DNA of 64,000 nucleotides from Aeoliella straminimaris (GTDB lineage Bacteria > Planctomycetota > Planctomycetia > Pirellulales > Lacipirellulaceae): contig NZ_JAMXLR010000017.1 in the NCBI RefSeq assembly GCF_024054565.1, positions 1 to 64,000 of the forward strand, given 5' to 3'. The notes beneath the pieces are model-generated. The model did no database searches. It saw nothing but the letters and a program-made list of their open reading frames with translations, and was not told the DNA's origin. Position 1 is the stretch's first letter. Each line of letters opens with the position of its first letter. A program made the translations under genes and the position numbers. This document shows positions 17,246 through 26,860 of this stretch, piece by piece.

Positions 17246-18088
17246 TTACCTGTCGAAGATCTTCTTGATGGCGTGCACCGTAGTCTGTCGCCCAGCACGG
17301 GCAATCGACGTGGTGAGCGGAATCTCCTTGGGGCAAACGGCCACGCAGTTCTGAGCGTTGCCACAAACCTGAATGCCGCCGGGTCCCGATAGAGCGTTCA
17401 GCCGGTCGTCGGCCAGCATCGCGCCCGTGGCATGTCGATTGAACAGCATCGCCTGGCTGATGGGCGCGGCGCCGAGAAATTCGCTCTTTTCTGCTTCCGC
17501 CTGACGAGCCTGATGCTCTTCGATCGACTCGTTGGGTCGCCGTTCCACTTCAACTTTGGAGTACTGCGGACAAGCGTCGACACAGCAGCCGCAGGTCATG
17601 CACTCTGAGAGCGGGTAACGCTCTTCCTGCGATTCCTGCGACTCGCGCGGCCCGGCACCACGATCGTAGTAGTCGTCCACAGGCACCCAGGCTTTCACCT
17701 TTTCCAGGGCCCGGAACATTCGCGATCGGTCGACCACCAGGTCGCGGACCACGGGAAACTTGGTCATCGGCTGCAGTTCGATCTCGCCTTCGTGCTCTTC
17801 GAGCAAGCGGTCGACCAACGCCGAACACGATTGCCGCACGCGGCCATTGATCACCATCGTGCACGCACCGCAGACCTCTTCCAGGCAGTTGCAGTCCCAG
17901 GCCACGGGCGTGGTTTCCTTGCCCTCGGCGTTGCGAGCCATGGCAGCGATCTTCTGCAGAACGCTGATCACGTTGAGATTCGGTTCGTACGGTATGCGAA
18001 ACGTCTCCCAGCGACTCGGCTCGCCAGGGGCGGCTTGCCGAAGGATTCGCACATCGAACGACTCCCGCTTGGTGGAACTTGCGGTCAT
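17246..18088 (-). CDS. sdhB: Succinate dehydrogenase iron-sulfur subunit
   Basis: 280 residues. It carries the [2Fe-2S] ligands in CNCLEEVCGACTM (residues about 66-78), the [4Fe-4S] motif CMTCGCCVDACP and the [3Fe-4S] motif CGNAQNCVAVCPKEIP. It relays electrons from the flavoprotein to the quinone site at the membrane. It is the third gene of a C-A-B order operon transcribed leftwards, 125 bp after sdhA. The order and the single-subunit anchor match the b558-type enzymes found in Bacteroidetes, epsilonproteobacteria and planctomycetes. Confidence 0.96.
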   Translation of the reverse strand: MTASSTKRESFDVRILRQAAPGEPSRWETFRIPYEPNLNVISVLQKIAAMARNAEGKETTPVAWDCNCLEEVCGACTMVINGRVRQSCSALVDRLLEEHEGEIELQPMTKFPVVRDLVVDRSRMFRALEKVKAWVPVDDYYDRGAGPRESQESQEERYPLSECMTCGCCVDACPQYSKVEVERRPNESIEEHQARQAEAEKSEFLGAAPISQAMLFNRHATGAMLADDRLNALSGPGGIQVCGNAQNCVAVCPKEIPLTTSIARAGRQTTVHAIKKIFDR

Positions 18089-18213
18089 ATCTCTTGGAAT
18101 TCCGTTAAACTGCCCAATTAAAACTTACTGAGGACACTCTTATTCTAGTTCGCCAGCGAGTATCGGCCAACTCGGACATCATCGGCAGGCGAAACTCTCA
18201 GCGTGCGGTACTC

Positions 18214-20247
18214 TTACTTATTGGCGGGCACCGGGTCGCGGGAGACTTCAGCCGCACCGTTGGCGGGCTTCTCGACACCCTGGGCCCCGGACTCTGTCTT
18301 CTTGACCTGCCGCTCCTTCCACACCGATTCGATGATGTCGCCACCGACGATACCGTACAAACGCGGACGCGGCGGAATGAGCGACGTATCGACATCTTCG
18401 TAGCTGAGCGTGGGATCGCCCTTTGAGTCGAAATCGGCGATGGTGGTCTTCAGCCACTTGCGGTTTTTCTCTTCGAACTTGTCGCACCACAGCTCGGCCT
18501 GCTGGCGGCGTTCGGTCGGATCGGTCGACTCGACACCTGGCATGTCGAACGCTGGTTTGTAATGGGCACCGCGACATTCGTCCCGAGCCAGAGCTCCCTT
18601 GAGCAGGGCCTTGGCCAGCGGGAACATGTCGAGCAGGCTCTTGGTGAACATCACATTCTGGTTGGTCCAGACACCGGTGTCGGACAGCGAGCACTTCCTG
18701 GCCCGCTCGTGCAACTCGGCAACCTTTTCGATGGCAGCGGTAAGCTGGTCGTTCACTCGCACCACGGTGGCGGCCTTGGTCATCTCCTGGCCCAACTCCT
18801 GGTGAATCAGGTACGGGTTCTCGCCGCCGGTCGGGGCCTCAAGCAGCTTCTTGTGCTCCATTTCCTTCTTCGACCGTTCGGCGCGATGCAGCAAGTCGAA
18901 CTGGGCGTCCGAGGCCGATGCGTCCAGGCTCTTCAAGGCGGTTTCGATGCATGGCCCGACAAACAACCCTGTGAAGATGCACGAGAGCAGCGAGTTGGCC
19001 CCCAGGCGGTTGCCACCATGGTACTGGTAGTCGCACTCGCCGATGGCGTACAACCCCGGAATGTTGGTCTGATGGTTGCGAGGCGAGCCCGGCATCAGAC
19101 CACCCGCGGCGGTCCGCTCGTAGTCGGCCCACAGGCCGCCCATCGAATAGTGCACGGCCGGGAAGATCTTCATCGGCTGGTCGCGTGGATCGACGCCCTG
19201 GAACTTCTCGTAGATGTGCAGGATGCCGCCCAGCTTGCGGTCGAGTTCTTCGCGAGGAATGTGCGTCAGATCGAGGTACACGCACTGTTTGTCCGCTTCG
19301 ACGCTGAGACCTTCATTCACGCAGACATTGAAGATTTCGCGGGTAGCGATGTCACGCGGCACCAGGTTTCCGTATTTGGGATACCGTTCCTCCAGGAAGT
19401 AGTATCGCTCGCTTTCGGGAATATCCTTGGGAGCCCGTGTGTCCTGCGGAGTGCGGGGCACCCACACGCGGCCACCTTCGCCACGGGCGCTTTCGCTCAT
19501 CAGGCGAAGTTTATCGGCACCGGGAATGGCGGTGGGGTGTACTTGGATGAATTCGCCGTTGGCGTATTTGGCCCCGTACTGCACGCTGCGGCTGGCAGCA
19601 CTTCCGGTGCAGGCCATGCTCATCGTGCTGCGGCCGAAGATCAACCCACAGCCGCCCGTGGCCAGCACCACGGCGTCGGCCGGAAAGGCGCGGATTTCCA
19701 TGGTCACTAGGTTTTGGGCCGTGGCTCCGCGGCAGCGTCCATCGTCGTCGATGATCGGGCCCAGGTAGTCCCAACCTTCGTAGATGTTTACCTTGCCTGC
19801 GGCATGCTGGCGGCGAACCTGCTCGTCCAGGGCGTACAGCAACTGCTGCCCGGTGGTGGCGCCGGCGAAGGCCGTGCGTTTGAACAACGTACCGCCGAAG
19901 CGGCGCTGGTCGCGATAGCCTTCCTGCGTGCGGTTGAACGGCACCCCCAGGCGATCCATCAGATCGATGATCTTAGGCGCCCAGTCGGCCATTTCCTTCA
20001 CAGGCGGCTGGTGCTGCAGGAAGTCGCCGCCGTACACGGTGTCGTCGAAGTGCAGGTACTCGCTGTCGCCCAACTGACGAGTGGTGTCGTTCACGCTGTT
20101 GATGCCACCCTGAGCACAAGCGCTATGCGAGCGTTTGACGGGCACCAGGCTCATCAGGTCGACCGCAATGTCCAGTTCGGCCAGCTTCATCGCAGCGGCC
20201 AGGCCAGCCAGTCCGCCACCTACCACCAAGACTCGTTGCTCTGCCAT
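18214..20247 (-). CDS. sdhA: Succinate dehydrogenase flavoprotein subunit
   Basis: 677 residues. The N-terminal FAD-binding GGGLAGLAAAMKLAE, the covalent-FAD histidine in HSACAQGGIN (residues about 42-51), the GG..GLWADYERTAAGG capping region and the RLGANSLLSCIFTGL block are present. It oxidises succinate to fumarate, linking the TCA cycle to the quinone pool. Longer than E. coli SdhA (588) by a C-terminal extension, as in the b558-type group. The start overlaps closely with sdhC (18-bp gap). Confidence 0.97.
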   Translation of the reverse strand: MAEQRVLVVGGGLAGLAAAMKLAELDIAVDLMSLVPVKRSHSACAQGGINSVNDTTRQLGDSEYLHFDDTVYGGDFLQHQPPVKEMADWAPKIIDLMDRLGVPFNRTQEGYRDQRRFGGTLFKRTAFAGATTGQQLLYALDEQVRRQHAAGKVNIYEGWDYLGPIIDDDGRCRGATAQNLVTMEIRAFPADAVVLATGGCGLIFGRSTMSMACTGSAASRSVQYGAKYANGEFIQVHPTAIPGADKLRLMSESARGEGGRVWVPRTPQDTRAPKDIPESERYYFLEERYPKYGNLVPRDIATREIFNVCVNEGLSVEADKQCVYLDLTHIPREELDRKLGGILHIYEKFQGVDPRDQPMKIFPAVHYSMGGLWADYERTAAGGLMPGSPRNHQTNIPGLYAIGECDYQYHGGNRLGANSLLSCIFTGLFVGPCIETALKSLDASASDAQFDLLHRAERSKKEMEHKKLLEAPTGGENPYLIHQELGQEMTKAATVVRVNDQLTAAIEKVAELHERARKCSLSDTGVWTNQNVMFTKSLLDMFPLAKALLKGALARDECRGAHYKPAFDMPGVESTDPTERRQQAELWCDKFEEKNRKWLKTTIADFDSKGDPTLSYEDVDTSLIPPRPRLYGIVGGDIIESVWKERQVKKTESGAQGVEKPANGAAEVSRDPVPANK

Positions 20248-20265
20248 TTCGTCTATTCTCCACTC

Positions 20266-21135
20266 TCAGTCTTCGTCGCTCGGATGGGTGGGATTCTCAT
20301 CGCTGGCGGGCGTGGCCGTCAGTTCGGGAGTTTCGTCCGAATCAGCGTGATGAGCCCGCTTGTGTTCGGTGGGCGGGATCAACCCGGCCTCCACCTGAAC
20401 GGTGTACATTTCGTTCTCGATGGCCTCGGCCTGCTTGATCGACTCTTCGCTGCTGCCGATCTTGCGGGCACCCCAGATGGCGCTGAGGCCGACCGCACCC
20501 AGCAGCACCGATGCCGCCAGGCAGACCTTCAAGGCGTTGGCCTGGGCGTGCGGACGAGTCCAGATGCCCCAGGTGATGCCCGCGGTCCAGACGCCATTGA
20601 ACAAGTGAAACGCTGCGGCCAGCACGCCCAGGGCGTACAGCAGCGAGACCAGCATGTTCTGCATGATCAGCCCAATCGAGGAGGCCGCGTTGTACGGGCT
20701 GAACTGGGCTCCGCCCCACCGCTCGGCTACGTTGAGCCACCAGTCGAAGTGGAACCAGCCATGCGTCTGGAAGACGTGCCACAGGATGAACAGGAACAGA
20801 TACAACCCAGTGGCCCGCTGCAGCGTGTACCGCCAGTTGGCCTCGTAGGGGTAGTTCTTGTTGTTGGGAATCATCCCGACGGTGATGCCAATGCCCACGA
20901 ACATGTGGAACAGGATGGGCAGGAAAATAAATACCCACTCCACCAATGGCAGAATTCCGCCCATCGAATGGATGGCAAGGACGTTCTTCTGAAACGCCTG
21001 CGCACCACCGACGATGCTGGCGTTAACAAACAAATGGACGCAGACGTACCCGCCGAAAATGATGCCGGTCAAAGAATGTAACCGGCGAATCAAAAACTCA
21101 TGGCGGACGAAAAACGACGGCTCAGTTCCAGCCAC
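20266..21135 (-). CDS. sdhC: Succinate dehydrogenase cytochrome b558 subunit
   Basis: I favour the GTG at 21135 (AGGTG lies upstream), giving 289 residues beginning with AGTEPSFFVRHEFLIRRL; the frame is open to an ATG at 21204. Five hydrophobic helices are visible, with heme-ligand histidines in LHSLTGIIFGGYVCVHL, LVEWVFIFLPILFHMFVG, and LFILWHVFQTHGW. It anchors SdhAB and passes electrons to quinone. The C-terminal 40 residues are charged and unlike the core. Upstream, reiterated gtgcac/tgcac words near 21176-21205 may mark the promoter. Confidence 0.9.
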   Translation of the reverse strand: MAGTEPSFFVRHEFLIRRLHSLTGIIFGGYVCVHLFVNASIVGGAQAFQKNVLAIHSMGGILPLVEWVFIFLPILFHMFVGIGITVGMIPNNKNYPYEANWRYTLQRATGLYLFLFILWHVFQTHGWFHFDWWLNVAERWGGAQFSPYNAASSIGLIMQNMLVSLLYALGVLAAAFHLFNGVWTAGITWGIWTRPHAQANALKVCLAASVLLGAVGLSAIWGARKIGSSEESIKQAEAIENEMYTVQVEAGLIPPTEHKRAHHADSDETPELTATPASDENPTHPSDED

Positions 21136-21348
21136 CGCAACACCTCGTGGGTTCGATACCAGACGGCCCGCGGTCGAGTGCACCAAAATGCACACTAAGT
21201 GCACATCTCGTTGCCAGACCGCGAGTTAGGATGACTTCTCACCCGTAGTATAGAGGGGCCGGCAAATGTCGCAAGGTGGCGAGGCATTTGGCCGGCGAGC
21301 AAAGCGTCGGCGTCGCCTCGGCCTGCCGTGGTTGCCGTTAACCGCCAA

Positions 21349-22932
21349 TCACGCGCCAGCTGATGTGCTGAGCGTCGCCCGCTTGGCTCGGTACTGCTCC
21401 GCCAGGTCTGCCTGGCCCTGCTGTTCGAGCAAGGGAATCAGCCGGTCGTAGGCGGCGGCAAATTGCTCGTCGAAGCGAATCGCGTTGATGTACGACTTGG
21501 CGGCCTCGTCCGGCTTGCCGAGGTTGTCGTAGCACAAACCTCGCTTGTAGTAGTTGCTGGCGTTCTCGAAGTCGAGGCGAATGCACTCGTTGAAGCTATC
21601 GATAGCGCTGTCGAACTCGCCCAACTGGAAGTAGGCGTGTGCCCGATTGCGGTACGCGTCCGCATATCGGTTGCTGAACGAGATGGCCGTATTGTAAGCC
21701 CGAATGGCTTCGCGGTACTTGCCCATCTTGGCGTAGGTAATGCCTTGCCACAGATAGGCCCGTGCGTCTTCGAAGTTGAGCGATTGGGTGTCTGTCAGGT
21801 CACGCAGCGCCAATTCGTACTCGCCCATGTTGACAAAGCAGATCGCACGGCGGAAGTAGGCTTCGCCCTTCTCAGGGTTCAGGTTAATCGACTCGCCCAG
21901 TGCCTTGACGGCCTGGCCATATTCTTCGAGGAACCGGTGAGCCAGGCCTTGGTGGTAATACACTTCGCTGCGCACGTTGTCGTAGTCATGCGACTCGGGC
22001 AGCAAGTCCAACAGTTCGTCGCCCGACTTGATGCTGTCGGTAAGCGCTGCTTCGCGTTCGGCTTTGTCGTCCGCCGTCTTGCCAATCTCTTCGTACACGA
22101 CGGCCAGCGTGATGTAGCCCTGCGCGAACGGCACGTCCTCTTGGCCTTTTTGAGGCTCGTACACTTCGATGGCCTTCTTGATGGCCTCGATGGCCTCGGG
22201 GTACTGCTGCTCCGCGATGTGCAGTGTTCCCATGGTCGAATAGGTCTGGTAGTCGTTCGAATCGAGTTCGACCGAGCGATTCAAGTCGGCAAACGCGTCC
22301 TCCACCTCATTCATCGAGGCATAGGCCGTACCGCGCAAACGCAGTGCTTCGGCATCGTTGGGATTCTCGTCCAGGTATTCGGTAAGCAACGGTTCGGCCT
22401 GTTCGCCGAAGCCGGCTTGATACGGACTACCAAGGGCGTACGCTTTGCCCAGCGCGAACACGTAGGGCAAGTGGGTGCGGTTGGAGTTGTGCGCGGCCTG
22501 CAAGTCGGGAAGCGCGGCACCAATAAACTGGCTCCCCATGTCCAGGTACATCTTGCCCCGCTGGTACTGCAGTTCCGCCCGCAGGGCCTTCTTCTTGGGA
22601 TCGGCGCTGTTGGTCAGGTCGTCGGCTTTGCGAAAATCATCCAAGGCCTGCTGGTAGAGTTCCAGTCCGGCCCAAGCCTGCCCCCGACCAATGTAGGCAG
22701 CCGCTTCGGCGAGCGTATCGCGTTGAGCGGTCGCTGCATTGAGGATCTGCGTGTACATGTCGGTGGCTTTGTCCCACTCCTCATTCTCCAACGCGGCATT
22801 CGCCTGCTCGAAGGGATTTTGGGAGGGCGTATCTTCCGCACCAAATTCGTCCTGGGCGAAGGCGGCTGTGGTGAGCAACGCCGCGAGCAATGCAGGGCAG
22901 CAGGCGAAACGCAGGAAGTTGATCGTCGACAT
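21349..22932 (-). CDS. Exported TPR-repeat protein
   Basis: I place the start at the ATG at 22932 (527 residues), because it opens a clean signal peptide (FLRFACCPALLAALLTTAAFAQDE); the frame is open further upstream without homology. At least nine tetratricopeptide repeats follow, e.g. AEAAAYIGRGQAWAGLELYQ, EAYFRRAICFVNMGEYELAL, ARAYLWQGITYAKMGKYREA, ADAYRNRAHAYFQLGEFDSA. TPR arrays scaffold protein complexes; the partner is unknown. It stands alone between sdhC and the outer-membrane protein gene. Confidence 0.85.
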   Translation of the reverse strand: MSTINFLRFACCPALLAALLTTAAFAQDEFGAEDTPSQNPFEQANAALENEEWDKATDMYTQILNAATAQRDTLAEAAAYIGRGQAWAGLELYQQALDDFRKADDLTNSADPKKKALRAELQYQRGKMYLDMGSQFIGAALPDLQAAHNSNRTHLPYVFALGKAYALGSPYQAGFGEQAEPLLTEYLDENPNDAEALRLRGTAYASMNEVEDAFADLNRSVELDSNDYQTYSTMGTLHIAEQQYPEAIEAIKKAIEVYEPQKGQEDVPFAQGYITLAVVYEEIGKTADDKAEREAALTDSIKSGDELLDLLPESHDYDNVRSEVYYHQGLAHRFLEEYGQAVKALGESINLNPEKGEAYFRRAICFVNMGEYELALRDLTDTQSLNFEDARAYLWQGITYAKMGKYREAIRAYNTAISFSNRYADAYRNRAHAYFQLGEFDSAIDSFNECIRLDFENASNYYKRGLCYDNLGKPDEAAKSYINAIRFDEQFAAAYDRLIPLLEQQGQADLAEQYRAKRATLSTSAGA

Positions 22933-23354
22933 GTTCAGCCACCTCGGGAAAGGCCCGCCACGCCTCGCTGGCGGACAAAATGTTGCTTTGCCAGCCGCAG
23001 CGCCGGCCATTGGTATGTAGTCTTTCGGAATCGAGCGAAGCGAGATTGCACCCCGTCCGCTAGCGGTGCACAAGCGCACCTGTGCTATTCATCGTACCCC
23101 CTCCGGGCGCGGATGCCGCCCGATTGCTCGCTCGGCCCGCAATTCACGCCCCCGATGGTGGGGTCTTTCCGGTCGCAACGAAACGGGCGCTTCGTCGCTT
23201 GGGTTGTTCTACGCCAACCCTTGAGATGTGGTTCGGCGAATTTGTGGCAGGACGTTGTTAAGCTGTGACGATTCGTCACAAAGCAATTCACCCGCTCGAC
23301 CGGTCCGACCGATGCAACTGTTGCGTTATGCTCTTTCCCCCCCGGTGATTTACT
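22933..23354. other. Divergent promoter region, no gene
   Basis: 422 bp between the TPR gene and the outer-membrane factor gene. The only clear structure is the perfect inverted repeat at 23264-23280. A C-run (cccccccgg) precedes the plus-strand gene. Confidence 0.5.
23264..23280. promoter_or_regulatory. Perfect 8-bp inverted repeat upstream of efflux gene
   Basis: tgtgacga-t-tcgtcaca, 75-91 bp before the ATG of the CzcC/TolC-like gene. Size and dyad symmetry fit a dimeric repressor or CRP-family site (TGTGA...TCACA half-sites). Confidence 0.4.
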
Positions 23355-24602
23355 ATGCTGAGTTATGCCCCCATCGTTTGCATGGTGCCTCTGGCACTGG
23401 CTGGTTGCTTAGCCACGGCGCAAGAAGTTACCCCCTCCACAGGGCCACTTTCACTCGACTCGGCCGAGGCCATCGCCCTCGACTCGCACCCCGGCATCTA
23501 CGAGGCGGCCGCCCGAGTGCGGGCCGCGCGGGGCAACTGCGTGCAAGTGGGTCTGCCGCCGAATCCGGAGTTTGGCTACATGGGGTCCGAAATGGGCAAC
23601 GATGGAGCCGCCGGGCAGCAAGGCCTCTATGCCGGGCAGACGTTCATCCGTGGCAACAAGCTGGGGCTCAACCGTCAGGTGGCCGTTCAACAGGTGCGCG
23701 AGCAACAGCAATTGCTCGAAGCGGAAAAGCTGCGAGTGCTAACCGCCGTGCGAATTGCGTTCTACGATGCCTACCTCGCGCAGCGTGAGGTTGAACTGAG
23801 TGAAGCCTTGGTCGGAGTCAGCACGAAGGCCAGCGATTCGGTGCAACAACTGTTCGAGGCGCAAGAAGCTCGACGCATCGATGTGCTGCAAGCGAACATC
23901 GAACTGAATCGCATCGAAGTCAAGCTGGCTCAGGCTCGTGCCCGGCGCGATTCGGCCTGGCGTCGATTGGCCGTGGCGATGGGACAACCCAACCTGACGG
24001 CTCAGTCCGTCGAGGCCGACCCAACCAAGCTGACCTGGCCCCACGACTGGGAATCGTCCCGTCAAATACTACTGGGCAGCAATCCCGACGTGGCCGCACT
24101 GGTTGTCGATATCCAGCGAGCCAGGGCGGCAGTCGCCCGGGCTTGTGCCGAGCCAGTCCCCGACGTCACGGCGCAACTGGCAATGCAGTACGACAATGCA
24201 ACGCAAGACGCCATCGGCGGTGTCCAGGTCGGGATGCCGATTCCCATCTGGAATCGCAACCAGGGAGGCATCGCCCAGGCCCGGAGCGAGCTCACGGCAG
24301 CCTCGCGAAAGCTCGAGGCCGTGGAACTCGACTTGACGTCGCAACTCGCCGAGATGATGCGAGAGTACCAGTCGGCTAAAGCTCAAGCCGATGCCTACCA
24401 AGACAACATTCTCCGCCGGGCTCAGGAGAACATGGACCTCACGCAGCAAAGCTACAACGCCGGCGAGGCCAGCTACCTGGAACTGCTCACGGTGCAGCGA
24501 ACTTACTTCGAGTCGAGCCTCGATTACCTGGCCACTCTGGGACAGGTGAACCGTAGCGTGCAAACGCTGACGGGCTTTCTGGTTGGCGCTCGCGGTGAGT
24601 GA
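23355..24602 (+). CDS. TolC/CzcC-type outer membrane efflux protein
   Basis: 415 residues with an N-terminal signal sequence (possible lipobox ALAGC). Two copies of the OEP repeat are visible: LSLDSAEAIALDSHPGIYEAAARVRAARG with later AVRIAFYDAYLAQREVELSE, and LLGSNPDVAALVVDIQRARAAVARA followed by VGMPIPIWNRNQGGIAQARSEL. The WNRNQG motif is typical of the metal/CzcC branch. It forms a trimeric outer-membrane channel for an RND or similar pump. No pump or membrane-fusion gene is next to it, so it is an orphan here. Confidence 0.88.
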   Translation: MLSYAPIVCMVPLALAGCLATAQEVTPSTGPLSLDSAEAIALDSHPGIYEAAARVRAARGNCVQVGLPPNPEFGYMGSEMGNDGAAGQQGLYAGQTFIRGNKLGLNRQVAVQQVREQQQLLEAEKLRVLTAVRIAFYDAYLAQREVELSEALVGVSTKASDSVQQLFEAQEARRIDVLQANIELNRIEVKLAQARARRDSAWRRLAVAMGQPNLTAQSVEADPTKLTWPHDWESSRQILLGSNPDVAALVVDIQRARAAVARACAEPVPDVTAQLAMQYDNATQDAIGGVQVGMPIPIWNRNQGGIAQARSELTAASRKLEAVELDLTSQLAEMMREYQSAKAQADAYQDNILRRAQENMDLTQQSYNAGEASYLELLTVQRTYFESSLDYLATLGQVNRSVQTLTGFLVGARGE

Positions 24603-24662
24603 GCGGGAGTTTGCAGAAAGCACACATTGGTCGGGCCGCGAGGAGAACACAGCGCAACAAAA

Positions 24663-24696
24663 CAGGCCGCCGAAGCAGTAGTGCATCGGCGGCCTG
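24663..24696. terminator. Bidirectional terminator hairpin
   Basis: An 11-bp perfect stem caggccgccga/tcggcggcctg with a 12-nt loop separates the convergent outer-membrane factor and DUF1559 genes. Confidence 0.65.
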
Positions 24697-24726
24697 CTTG
24701 TATTCTAGCCGGTTGGAAACGACCAA

Positions 24727-25818
24727 TTAGAACTGGTCGGCCGAAACCGGGGGAAGCTTGGCATCCCGGACACCGTTGGGAGCGTAGTCCGAACGCCGAG
24801 AATTCGTGGTCATCAACTGGCCATACACGACCGGATCGATCGTCTCGACGACGAAGGTTACGCGGGCGTCGCCAAAGGACATGTTCACGCCACCGGAGTG
24901 GTTGCTGGACGGATAAGCGTAGCAGTCCGTCAACTCCGTCATGTTCCGCGGCGGAAGAAGGTCGGCGGGAATTCCGTTGATCTTCTGGTAGGTGGGCAGG
25001 CAGCTTGAATTCTCAGGGTCGGCGGTGCCGGCAGTGGTGGCCTGGTTCGACCACATGAAGCCGAACCACAAGCCGTTGTCAGCCAGCACGGAGTTCTTGT
25101 TCTGCGAGATCATGGTTGGCTGATTGCCGGAATCGACGTAGGCCCAATAGAACGAATCGAGTCGTTCGCTGACCATCACGGTGTTCGAAGCACCATCGTT
25201 AGACATGTAGTTAATCGATACCTGAGGCGGCTTGCTGTCCTCGCGGCCATCTTTGGCGCCAGATGGAATGGCGTTGAGGTTGACACTGCGATCCACGAAC
25301 ACGCCATTGGCTGGGTTCTCATAGACCGTGTTGCGGCTGGGATCGGTCGACATCTGGCCACTGTTGCCGACGTACGAGCACCAGGGGAAGCCGGGGATCT
25401 CGGGTGGATTGCTGGGGCATTGCAGAACTTCAAGTTCGGGAGTGTTGCCAGCAGCGGAACCGGAGAAGCTGCTCCAGTTGTCCCACAATGCTGGTTGGTC
25501 CATGTAAGGGAACAGCATCACAATCCAACTGGCCTGGCGAGCAGTCGTGTATTGCTGGTTGCTGTCCTTCGAACTTCGCACATCTTCAATGTCGTTGATG
25601 TAGCCAGGCAGGTAACCTCGAGTCGAGTCGAAGGTTGTCAGGGCCAAGCCCAACTGACGCATGTTGTTCTTGCAGGTGTTGTTGCGAGCTGCCTCGCGCG
25701 CAGCACCCACCGCAGGCAATAGCAGGGCGACCAGGGTGCCGATGATCGCGATCACGACCAGCAGTTCAACCAGGGTAAAGCCGCGGGGTATTCTGCGGCC
25801 AGCGAGTGAGTGCCTCAT
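24727..25818 (-). CDS. DUF1559 pilin-like prepilin protein
   Basis: 363 residues from an ATG at 25818 with a purine-rich ribosome-binding site (gaagagagaag). It has the type IV prepilin N-terminus [15 protein letters not shown] followed by [17 protein letters not shown], then the DUF1559 body (NMRQLGLALTTFDSTRGYLPG, NSGQMSTDP, NHSGGVNMSFGDARV). This family (SBP_bac_10/DUF1559) is massively expanded in planctomycetes and thought to form surface fibres or uptake structures. It stands alone. Confidence 0.93.
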   Translation of the reverse strand: MRHSLAGRRIPRGFTLVELLVVIAIIGTLVALLLPAVGAAREAARNNTCKNNMRQLGLALTTFDSTRGYLPGYINDIEDVRSSKDSNQQYTTARQASWIVMLFPYMDQPALWDNWSSFSGSAAGNTPELEVLQCPSNPPEIPGFPWCSYVGNSGQMSTDPSRNTVYENPANGVFVDRSVNLNAIPSGAKDGREDSKPPQVSINYMSNDGASNTVMVSERLDSFYWAYVDSGNQPTMISQNKNSVLADNGLWFGFMWSNQATTAGTADPENSSCLPTYQKINGIPADLLPPRNMTELTDCYAYPSSNHSGGVNMSFGDARVTFVVETIDPVVYGQLMTTNSRRSDYAPNGVRDAKLPPVSADQF

Positions 25819-26323
25819 GTTTCTTCTCTCTTCGAATTTCGCCGCTGGGCAAGCACCGAGTTGCTGTGCGGCAGGGATGAAAGGCAGATGATAGCATCGG
25901 CCCGGTTCGCCGGGCCGAATCTGTTCCGTACGCGTGTCGCCTTTGATGAATTGTGATGACAGGAGTGAAGGTCTACGCAATTAGCGGCCATCGACCCGTG
26001 GCGACGAGGCAGGACGAGTAACCGGGCGGGTGGTGCAGTAGACACCATCGCCAATCTAAATTGTGGCAAAAACCGGGGCGTTTGTCCAGAAAACAGGTAC
26101 GCCCCCGGCACCGGTCGCTTGAATAACCGCTCCATTCTGGTATTCTCCACCGCAGCGAAGCGGAGTCCGGCATGGGTCTCGCCGGAGGTCCTCCAATCGC
26201 CATTCGCCCAAAGCAGCCCCATTTCTTCCTCAAGAGGCTGTTTTTACCCAACTTCTTGGGACTGGCGGCACAAATACTCGGCTGGCCGTATCCAATAACC
26301 CCACCCTTCCAGGAGTACTAGGA
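25819..26323. other. Divergent intergenic region before fae
   Basis: 505 bp between the DUF1559 gene (minus) and fae (plus), no ORF supported. It must hold both promoters. The fae ribosome-binding region (aggagtactagga) ends directly before its ATG. I see no palindrome longer than about 6 bp. Confidence 0.5.
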
Positions 26324-26821
26324 ATGTCCATGTTCATCGGCGAAGCCCTGACGGGCGATGGCAACGAAATCGCCCACATCGATCTGCTGCTGGGCAGTAA
26401 AGATGGTCCCGTCGGCGCAGCTTTCGCCAATGCCCTGGCTCGCCAAAGCGAAGGTCACACCAACCTGTTGGCTGTGCTGACCCCGAATCTGGCCGTGAAG
26501 CCCGCCACCGTCATGATCACGAAAGTGACCATCAAGGGGATGAAGCAGGCCGTACAAATGTTCGGACCCGCCCAGGCCGCCGTGGCCAAGGCCGTGGCCG
26601 ACAGCGTGGCCGATGGCGTCATCGCTCAAGACGCCGCGGAAGATCTGGTCTGCGTCTGTGGTGTGTTTATTCACCCCGAAGCAGAAGACGACAAGAAGAT
26701 CTACGAGTACAACTACGAAGCCACCAAGATGGCCATCAAGAACGCGATGGAAGGAAAGCCTTCGGCCGCTGAGATGATCGCCGGCAAAGACGAAGCAGCC
26801 CACCCGTTCCGGGGCTTCTAG
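26324..26821 (+). CDS. fae: Formaldehyde-activating enzyme
   Basis: 165 residues, normal length. It catalyses condensation of formaldehyde with tetrahydromethanopterin to methylene-H4MPT. The conserved features are FIGEALTGDGNEIAHIDLL at the N-terminus, the GPVGAAFANALARQSEGHTN active-site region with His, VTIKGMKQAVQMFGPAQAAVA and the C-terminal EYNYEATKMAIKNAM. It is followed by a very strong terminator and, 640 bp on, by mtdB, the next enzyme of the pathway, on the same strand but clearly as a separate unit. Confidence 0.96.
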   Translation: MSMFIGEALTGDGNEIAHIDLLLGSKDGPVGAAFANALARQSEGHTNLLAVLTPNLAVKPATVMITKVTIKGMKQAVQMFGPAQAAVAKAVADSVADGVIAQDAAEDLVCVCGVFIHPEAEDDKKIYEYNYEATKMAIKNAMEGKPSAAEMIAGKDEAAHPFRGF

Positions 26822-26830
26822 CCATATTCC

Positions 26831-26860
26831 CTTCCCCGCGCGATTTCGCGCGGGGAAGGC
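26831..26860 (+). terminator. Strong intrinsic terminator after fae
   Basis: A 14-bp perfect inverted repeat (ccttccccgcgcga / tcgcgcggggaagg) with a 2-nt centre begins 9 bp after the fae stop and is followed by a short T-containing tract. Confidence 0.85.
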